This document shows positions 47,831 through 52,802 of a stretch of 52,802 bases of DNA, piece by piece. The DNA is taken from positions 1 through 52,802 of the forward strand of contig JAIPGI010000008.1 of NCBI GenBank assembly GCA_021736215.1, in the 5' to 3' direction. A program made the translations under genes and the position numbers. Source of the stretch: Candidatus Altimarinota bacterium. GTDB lineage: Bacteria > Patescibacteriota > Gracilibacteria > UBA4473. Numbering within the stretch: position 1 is the first letter of the stretch; each line of letters starts with the position of its first letter. The notes beneath the pieces were generated by a model, which searched no databases, had not been told where the DNA came from, and was given only the letters and a program-made list of their open reading frames with translations.

Positions 47831-49543
47831 CTACATCACTTCTGGAATTTCAATTCCCAGAATATCGAGTCCTGTTTCGAGTATTTCGTAAACCTTGTGG
47901 GCAAGGGTGAGTCGAGATGTTTTTAATTTTTCGGTTTCAGCATTGAGGATAGAATTTTCTGCATAGTAACTTGACCAAGTTTGCGCGAGCTCGAGGAGAT
48001 AAGTAACTAGATACGTTGGATTCTTGGTTTCGGCAGCACGATTTAGAACATTAGGGAATTCGAGAATTTTTATTCCAAGCGGTTTTTCAGCGGTTCCGAG
48101 AGCAGAACCTTGTTTCTCTGGGTTGAACTTGGGTTCGAGTTCTAAACCAGCCTTCTTAAAAATTGATTTCATTCTCACTCCTGCATACTGCAAATATGGT
48201 CCAGTCGCTCCCTCAAAGGCAATAGATTCTTCGGGGTTGAAAGTCATTGTTTTTTTGGGGCTTGTGGAAAGGAGATAAAATTTCCACGCAGCGTTCATAA
48301 TTTGCTCGGCTGTGCGTTTGGCATCTTTTTCGGAAATATCTGAGTTTCGTTTCTTAATTTCAGTGAGAGCTAATTCAGATAATTCGTCCATGAGGGTATC
48401 TGCGTCAACAACTATTCCTTCACGAGACTTCATGCGTCCGTGAGGAAGATTTACCAAGCCATATCCGAGGTGATATAAGTTTTTTGATTCCAAAAGTCCC
48501 AATTTTTCAAGACAGAGAAAAAGTACTTGAAAATGATAATTTTGTTCGTCTGCTACCACGTAAATCATCTCATCAGGATGGAATTCATCAAAACGAAGTT
48601 TCGCGAGTCCAATGTCTTGCGTCAGATAGATAGCGGTTCCATCGGCACGAAGGATTACTTTTTGATCGAGTCCTTGGTCTGATAAATCAATAAATATAGT
48701 TCCGTCCTCGCGAGTTTGAAATACACCATTTTTGACGCCTTTTCGAGCAAATTCAACACCATATTCGTAGTGATCAGATTCTTTGTATTCTTTTTCAAAA
48801 TGGATGCCTTGTCGTTCATACGTTTTTTTGTGTCCAGAGAGCGCCCACTGACTCATTTTTTTCCAGAGAGCTCGAACTTCCTTGTCCCCAGCTTCCCACT
48901 GGACGAGCATTTTTTGAATTTCGGTATTGAGAGATTCATCTTTCTTGGCCTCTTGATCAAACTTCACATAGTATCGTCCGACAAATGTATCAGGCTTTTC
49001 TCCAGTCAGCTCTGGGGTCTCTCCTTTGCCCCAACGCTGGTAGGCGAGCATGGATTTGCAAATATGTACTCCACGGTCATTAATGATGTTTACGCGGTGT
49101 ACGGTGGCTCCTGCGACCTCAAGCAGATTCGATACGGAAATTCCTAAGGCATGATTTCTCATATGCCCTAAATGCAAGGGTTTATTGGTATTGGGACCGG
49201 AGAACTCTACGACAACAGTTCGTCCTTTGAAAAGATTGCTTTTGAGTGGTGTTTTGAATACTTGAATAAAAAATGTGTTCAATTGAAATGTGAGATTTAA
49301 ATATGGACCAATGATTTCAGCCTTATCGATCAATTCTTGAGCAGAACGATATTTTGCTCCTACGAGAACATTTTTTATTTCTTCGGCAATTTCTGTGGGA
49401 GAGCGTTTGAGTTGTTTAGAAAGTTCAAAAAAACTCATCGCTAAGTCTCCAGATTGTCCTTTCGGAACGGGAGAAAATTGAATTTTTGAAACATTTTCTT
49501 TATCCCAATGTTTAGAGAGAAATTCGAGAATTGCATCCTGCAT
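47831..49543 (-). CDS. argS: Arginyl-tRNA synthetase
   Basis: Class I synthetase for tRNA-Arg (one is at 14491). The 570-residue protein has an N-terminal additional domain (about 1-105), the HIGH-type motif PLHLGHMRNHALG (about 127-139), VVADEQNYHFQVL and the KMSKS-equivalent GRMKSREGIVVDADTL, then the anticodon-binding helical domain (MKSIFKKAG to the C-terminus, ending LDILGIEIPEVM). Length is normal. A near 21-bp inverted repeat (49262-49282) lies at QLNTFFIQVF. It is convergent with the ATP-grasp fusion gene. Confidence 0.97.
   Translation of the reverse strand: MQDAILEFLSKHWDKENVSKIQFSPVPKGQSGDLAMSFFELSKQLKRSPTEIAEEIKNVLVGAKYRSAQELIDKAEIIGPYLNLTFQLNTFFIQVFKTPLKSNLFKGRTVVVEFSGPNTNKPLHLGHMRNHALGISVSNLLEVAGATVHRVNIINDRGVHICKSMLAYQRWGKGETPELTGEKPDTFVGRYYVKFDQEAKKDESLNTEIQKMLVQWEAGDKEVRALWKKMSQWALSGHKKTYERQGIHFEKEYKESDHYEYGVEFARKGVKNGVFQTREDGTIFIDLSDQGLDQKVILRADGTAIYLTQDIGLAKLRFDEFHPDEMIYVVADEQNYHFQVLFLCLEKLGLLESKNLYHLGYGLVNLPHGRMKSREGIVVDADTLMDELSELALTEIKKRNSDISEKDAKRTAEQIMNAAWKFYLLSTSPKKTMTFNPEESIAFEGATGPYLQYAGVRMKSIFKKAGLELEPKFNPEKQGSALGTAEKPLGIKILEFPNVLNRAAETKNPTYLVTYLLELAQTWSSYYAENSILNAETEKLKTSRLTLAHKVYEILETGLDILGIEIPEVM
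49262..49282. repeat. 21-bp inverted repeat TTGAACA-N7-TGTTCAA, one mismatch
   Basis: TTGAATA, AAAAATG, TGTTCAA inside argS. Confidence 0.55.
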
Positions 49544-49574
49544 TGCCTATATTGTGGGGGATTTTATATAAATT

Positions 49575-50552
49575 TCAACCCCGATAAACAAGATAGGAAA
49601 TGTATGAAGCGTAGAGAACGAGAAACATTCCCGCCTGCCAACGTTCCAATTGTCTTTTTCTCCCAACAAACATACAGAGAAAAAGAAGTACGGTTACGCC
49701 CATGCAGACTATGATGTCCTGATTAATCTGACCGCTAATATGAAGTGGGAATATGGTGCTAGTGAGCCCCAAAATCCAGAAAATATTAAAAATATTAGAT
49801 CCCACAACATTCCCAATTGCAATATCGGATTGATTTTTGGCGGCGGCAACGGCAGATGTGGCGAGCTCGGGAAGAGAAGTCCCAACGGCCACGACTGTCA
49901 AACCAATAAAAGCTTCGGAAAGTCCCGCTAATTTTGCGAGTATTACAGCATTATCGACGAGTAATTGTCCTCCCCAGAATAATGCGCCAATTCCCAAAAG
50001 AACAAAGAGAATAGATATCCCCATACTATAAGTTTTTGGGGGTGCTTCTTCGTTATTTTTGGAGTTTTTGAGATTAAATGTATACGCAAGAAAAATAAAA
50101 AAAAGTCCCATTAGTGCCAATCCATCAGTGCGAGATAGGACATTCTCGGACATACCATCAAAAAGAATGTCATTCGCCATGAAAAAAACCATAATCGCTG
50201 CAAGGAGACTGAGAGGGATTTCCTTTTTGACGGTACTGTTTTGAACATTTATAGGAGTAATCAATGCCGCTACTCCCAAAATAAGCAAAATGTTAGATAT
50301 ATTGCTTCCAATAATATTTCCCACACCGATATCAGCATTTCCTTTGAGTGCGGCAAAGATATTCACAATTAATTCTGGTGCAGAAGTTCCAAACGAAACA
50401 ATAGTAAGCCCAATAATAAGGGGGGATATCTTCATTTTGTATGCCAAAGAGGCAGATCCCCGAACCATTATATCGGCGCCAACGATAAGAATAGCAAGAC
50501 CAAGAGCGAAGAGTACAATAGGAAGAATCATTGTGGGGAATTTTGAAAACAT
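49575..50552 (-). CDS. Na+/Ca2+ exchanger-type antiporter (YrbG/CaxA-like)
   Basis: A calcium/sodium antiporter of the CaCA superfamily. The ATG at 50552 has a GGAG Shine-Dalgarno 8 bases upstream; 325 residues. Two inverted-topology halves are clear, each with the alpha repeat: GLTIVSFGTSAPELIVNIFAALKGNADIGVGNIIGSNISNI (about 48-88) and GLTVVAVGTSLPELATSAVAAAKNQSDIAIGNVVGSNIFNI (about 217-257). The GTS(A/L)PEL and (I/V)(I/V)GSNI(S/F)N motifs carry the Glu and Asn that bind calcium. About ten membrane segments. It probably exports Ca2+ using sodium or protons. Confidence 0.95.
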   Translation of the reverse strand: MFSKFPTMILPIVLFALGLAILIVGADIMVRGSASLAYKMKISPLIIGLTIVSFGTSAPELIVNIFAALKGNADIGVGNIIGSNISNILLILGVAALITPINVQNSTVKKEIPLSLLAAIMVFFMANDILFDGMSENVLSRTDGLALMGLFFIFLAYTFNLKNSKNNEEAPPKTYSMGISILFVLLGIGALFWGGQLLVDNAVILAKLAGLSEAFIGLTVVAVGTSLPELATSAVAAAKNQSDIAIGNVVGSNIFNIFWILGLTSTIFPLHISGQINQDIIVCMGVTVLLFLCMFVGRKRQLERWQAGMFLVLYASYISYLVYRG

Positions 50553-50657
50553 CAAAAAAAATCTCCGGAATTATGAAGGAGAAATGAAAAATGAGGAAAT
50601 TTTTTGGAGAATCTTTTATTTCCAATATCCAAAATTTAAAATCTAAAATCCAGTCTA

Positions 50658-50744
50658 TGGTGCTCGGGGCGGGACTTGAACCCGCACGCTTGTTAAGAGC
50701 AAGGGATTTTAAGTCCCTCGTGTCTACCATTCCACCACCCGAGC
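50658..50744 (-). tRNA. tRNA-Leu (TAA)
   Basis: Acceptor GCTCGGG/CCCGAGC with encoded CCA. Anticodon arm AGGGA-CTTAAAA-TCCCT gives TAA. The long variable arm (TTGCTCTTAACAAG) is the class II form expected of tRNA-Leu. It follows tRNA-Cys on the same strand by 85 bases, so they may be cotranscribed. Confidence 0.96.
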
Positions 50745-50829
50745 TTTACAAATATCAGATATCAAATATCAAAGAACAAAGTTTTTGAGGGTTACCCCCG
50801 TGTTCGTGAAAAATTAGAAAAGAACATAT

Positions 50830-50903
50830 TGGAGGCGCCATCCGGAATCGAACCGGAATAGAAGGCTTTGCAGGCCTCTGCGTAACCACTCCGCCATGGC
50901 GCC
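50830..50903 (-). tRNA. tRNA-Cys (GCA)
   Basis: Acceptor GGCGCCA/TGGCGCC with encoded CCA. Anticodon arm GAGGC-CTGCAAA-GCCTT gives GCA. T arm TTCCGG-TTCGATT-CCGGA. Its first base follows directly on the conserved leader element. Confidence 0.96.
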
Positions 50904-51053
50904 GTCGTCGGCACGGACTTCATTGGGCTCGTCCTTCGGACATCGCCATATTTCGTCGTACCTCCTCTCACTCACACGGAGGTCTTCGAATTCACTGACG
51001 GTTTGTTTCGCTACACTCAACAAACCTATTCATTCTCAGCTACCCCGCGTTCA
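50904..51053 (-). ncRNA. Conserved structured tRNA-leader element, copy 2 (upstream of tRNA-Cys)
   Basis: Homologous to 2088-2255 over its whole length and likewise ending at the tRNA's first base. Helix GGTTTGTT (51026-51019) with AACAAACC (51007-51000) is one pair shorter than in copy 1, with the base lost on both arms. CCTCC/GGAGG is kept with the loop TGTGAGTGAGA. The variable hairpin is here GTCC-GAA-GGAC (50941-50931), different in sequence but in the same place as TTCCGC/GCGGAA in copy 1. The unit would be read as leader, tRNA-Cys, tRNA-Leu. Confidence 0.6.
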
Positions 51054-51081
51054 TGTAATTCTTCAAAAGAACGGACGGAGT

Positions 51082-51579
51082 TTATTGGTCTTCGCTTTTT
51101 TTGTCTACCAAAATTTGCCAAGAGGCGAGGATGTCTTCGCAATCGGAACTCGGAAGTGTCGGGGAAAAAGCGCAGCTTCCCAAAAGAAATAAATCAGTTT
51201 CAGGAATAAGAAATAATTTTTGTACATATTCTCGTATAGGGCTACTGGGAGAAGTTTTTGCTTGAAAAGACCAGATTTCAGGGGAAAATGATATTTCCTG
51301 AAACCAAAAAAAATCTTGTTTCGCATTATCAAAAATCTGTTTTTCTAAATCAACACTATGTCCGCGAAGACGCAAAATAGTGAAATTCACATCCTTATTG
51401 TACGCCAAAAAAATGGCTTCTCCTGCTTCCGGAGGATCAACTTTAGTCCACCCATCGGGCAGGGAAAGCTCCCACATGGTATTTCCGATTGAGAACTTAT
51501 CAGTTGCATCATTTGTGGAAACGATACTTGTCCCGCAACCGGAGAAGAGAAAAACTAGAAGAAGAAAAATCTTTCGCAT
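51082..51579 (-). CDS. Putative lipoprotein of unknown function
   Basis: A 165-residue precursor with signal peptide MRKIFLLLVFLFSGC, where LFSGC is a lipobox (Cys 15 lipidated). The mature part is small and beta-rich (MWELSLPDGWTKVDPPEAGEAIFLAYNK, VNFTILRLRGHSVDLEKQIF) and resembles PsbP- or DUF1795-like folds that begin with a W-x-L/V-x-L-P-x-G-W pattern; that likeness is only suggestive. Two further Cys lie near the C-terminus (GSCAFS, SSDCED). It ends 28 bases before the tRNA-leader element on the same strand. Confidence 0.8.
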   Translation of the reverse strand: MRKIFLLLVFLFSGCGTSIVSTNDATDKFSIGNTMWELSLPDGWTKVDPPEAGEAIFLAYNKDVNFTILRLRGHSVDLEKQIFDNAKQDFFWFQEISFSPEIWSFQAKTSPSSPIREYVQKLFLIPETDLFLLGSCAFSPTLPSSDCEDILASWQILVDKKSEDQ

Positions 51580-51605
51580 TTTCGCTCTCCATTGTACAGT
51601 GGAGC

Positions 51606-52064
51606 ATGATGAAAATAAAACTCTATTTTTTTGGAAAACAAAACGAAATAGAAATGCGAGAAAAAGAACTGCTCAAGCGTATCGGCTTCAGGAGTAAAAT
51701 CGAAGTCATAGCATTTCCTCAAGCAGGATTGGATGACGAAATGAAAACAAAAGACAAGGAGGGGAATGTTTTATTGAACAAATTTAGTGTTCAAGATTTT
51801 GTTGTGGTTTTGGATGAACATGGGGAAGAAATGGATTCTCTTGAGTTTTCAAAATATATCAAATTACAGCTCGTGGAGCAGGGAACAGTGATCTTTGTTA
51901 TCGGAGGGGCGTATGGTCTTTCGGATATGGTGCTGAATCGTGCCAATAAAAAAATTCGATTTGGAAAAATGGTTTGGACTCGTAATTTGGTGCGTTTAAT
52001 GGCTTTGGAACAGATTTACAGAGCTCTAGAGATTGATGGAGGAGGGAATTTCCATAAAAACTAA
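51606..52064 (+). CDS. rlmH: 23S rRNA (pseudouridine1915-N3)-methyltransferase RlmH-like
   Basis: SPOUT-class methyltransferase acting on helix 69 of 23S rRNA. From ATG 51606 (or 51609) the protein has 152 residues, the normal size. The knot region is clear: VIFVIGGAYGLSDMVLNRANKKIRFGKMVWTRNLVRLMALEQIYRALEIDGGGNFHK. The usual YHR/YHK end reads NFHKN, a small deviation. The N-terminal half (KIKLYFFGKQNEIEMREKELLKRIG) fits the family start loosely. An exact 21-bp inverted repeat at 51774-51794 encodes LLNKFSVQDF. Genes before and after are on the other strand. Confidence 0.88.
   Translation: MMKIKLYFFGKQNEIEMREKELLKRIGFRSKIEVIAFPQAGLDDEMKTKDKEGNVLLNKFSVQDFVVVLDEHGEEMDSLEFSKYIKLQLVEQGTVIFVIGGAYGLSDMVLNRANKKIRFGKMVWTRNLVRLMALEQIYRALEIDGGGNFHKN
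51774..51794. repeat. 21-bp inverted repeat TTGAACA-N7-TGTTCAA, exact
   Basis: Exact arms with spacer AATTTAG, inside the rlmH-like gene. Confidence 0.75.
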
Positions 52065-52075
52065 GTTTTGTGATT

Positions 52076-52213
52076 GTCATCCCCGCTGCGCCAGCGCTAG
52101 CGCGGCGAGAGGCGGGGATCCAAAGCTTCTAATGCTTAAGAAGTGTAATAATTTCTTATTATTGCCAATATCATAGAATAGAAGTCCTAGATTCCTGCCT
52201 TCGCAGGAATGAC
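52076..52213. repeat. Inverted pair of TCAT-ending palindromes without a gene (MITE-like)
   Basis: Left unit GTCATCCCCGC..GCGGGGATCC (52076-52121). Right unit GATTCCTGCC-TTC-GCAGGAATGAC (52190-52213), opposite orientation, outermost TCAT at both ends. No ORF between. Same layout as 9319-9464 and the GIY-YIG cassettes. Confidence 0.55.
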
Positions 52214-52237
52214 AGGGACAAAAAATATTCTCACATT

Positions 52238-52802
52238 TTATTTCCTCAAATACGCTTGGATGAATCCATCCAAATCCCCATTAAAAACATCATCAGGATT
52301 GGTGTGTTCGAAGTCTGTTCGATGATCTTTGACGAGCTTATAGGGTTGAAGTGTGTAGGTACGGATTTGTGATCCGAAAGAATTCTCCATCATGTCTCCA
52401 CGGAGTTGATCGAGCTTTTCCGCATGCTGTTCGAGTTTGAGTTGGAGCAATCTTGATTTGAGAACTTTCATGGCGGATTGCTTATTTTGGAGTTGAGACT
52501 TTTCATTTTGGCAAGTAACCACCAAATTTAGAGGCAGATAGATAATTCGTACTGCACTATCGGTTGTATTGACGGACTGTCCACCATGTCCAGAAGCGCG
52601 AAACACATCAATGCGTAAATCTTTTTCATCAACCAGAACATCGGTTTCATTTTTGATAGCGGGTAATACTTCAACTCGAGAAAAAGAAGTTTGTCTGAGA
52701 TTTTTGGCATTGAATGGTGAAAGTCGGATGAGACGATGTACTCCATGTTCGCCCTTAAGAAGGCCGTAAGAGAGCGAACCAGTGATTTCAAGAGTTGCGG
52801 AT
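52238..52802 (-). CDS. prfB: Peptide chain release factor 2 (partial, N-terminus beyond right edge)
   Basis: 188 codons are visible, running off the right edge. The sequence includes the release-factor 2 anticodon motif SPF (in IRLSPFNAKNLRQTSF), which reads UGA and UAA, and the peptidyl-transferase motif GGQ (in RASGHGGQSVNTTDSAVRI). The C-terminal end (FGSQIRTYTLQPYKLVKDHRT, DDVFNGDLDGFIQAYLRK) is RF2-type. Whether an RF2 frameshift site exists cannot be seen because the 5' part is missing. The gene shows that UGA is used as stop in this genome. Confidence 0.95.
   Translation of the reverse strand, partial: SATLEITGSLSYGLLKGEHGVHRLIRLSPFNAKNLRQTSFSRVEVLPAIKNETDVLVDEKDLRIDVFRASGHGGQSVNTTDSAVRIIYLPLNLVVTCQNEKSQLQNKQSAMKVLKSRLLQLKLEQHAEKLDQLRGDMMENSFGSQIRTYTLQPYKLVKDHRTDFEHTNPDDVFNGDLDGFIQAYLRK

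Overview
The window reads as a slice of a small-genome bacterial chromosome, most likely from the Patescibacteria/CPR and perhaps a Peregrinibacteria-like lineage; the assignment is an inference. It is AT-rich and tightly packed, with many 1-4 base stop/start overlaps and mostly core genes. Genes are shuffled into short unrelated operons: pheS sits against rpoD, and holA lies between tsaE and a prepilin peptidase. UGA is a stop codon: tsaE and pyk end in TGA, and a class-2 release factor with the SPF anticodon motif lies at the right edge. This argues against the UGA=Gly code of Gracilibacteria/Absconditabacteria.

Layout. 1-2 kb: start of a YadA-head-like, phage-fibre-like surface protein and a small membrane protein. 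2-4 kb: a structured leader and tRNA-Phe, a GIY-YIG gene and a cold-shock gene. 4-9 kb: degenerate MBL protein, tsaE, holA, prepilin peptidase, pyruvate kinase. 9-20 kb: serS, degenerate DHH operon, HIT protein, tRNA-Arg, miaA, methyltransferase, TrmB-type regulator with a small alarmone hydrolase, ung, aminotransferase. 20-29 kb: ppdK, secF, secD (with an inserted parvulin domain), ligA. 29-37 kb: lineage-specific proteins (an 811-aa repeat protein, an SLT-domain protein, a Pro-rich coiled-coil protein), WecG-type glycosyltransferase, RNHCP protein, HU, two GIY-YIG cassettes. 37-44 kb: pheS, rpoD, greA, aroA-NUDIX interrupted by a DUF559 nuclease cassette, tilS, dut. 44-48 kb: a two-gene operon coding a PKD/7TM membrane protein and an ATP-grasp ligase fused to a RimB-like domain and a DUF1704 metallopeptidase. 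48-52.8 kb: argS, Na+/Ca2+ exchanger, tRNA-Leu, tRNA-Cys with its own structured leader, lipoprotein, rlmH, prfB.

Three things stand out. First, the roughly 150-168 nt immediately upstream of tRNA-Phe and of tRNA-Cys are homologous, and one helix changes length on both arms together, which points to a conserved structured RNA. Second, the window carries at least four families of dispersed palindromes. One brackets GIY-YIG genes as terminal inverted repeats. One flanks a DUF559 nuclease as 76-bp direct repeats, in frame inside a NUDIX domain, and also interrupts tsaE. One sits in frame twice inside ligA. One is a 21-bp TTGAACA-N7-TGTTCAA site found about eleven times, mostly inside genes. Third, the ATP-grasp/RimB/DUF1704 fusion next to a 7TM protein looks like a peptide-tagging writer and eraser on one chain.

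Functionally the core genes cover translation and tRNA biology (serS, pheS, argS, miaA, tilS, tsaE, rlmH, prfB, four tRNAs), replication and repair (holA, ligA, ung, dut), transcription (rpoD, greA), export (secD, secF, prepilin peptidase) and pyruvate metabolism (pyk, ppdK).
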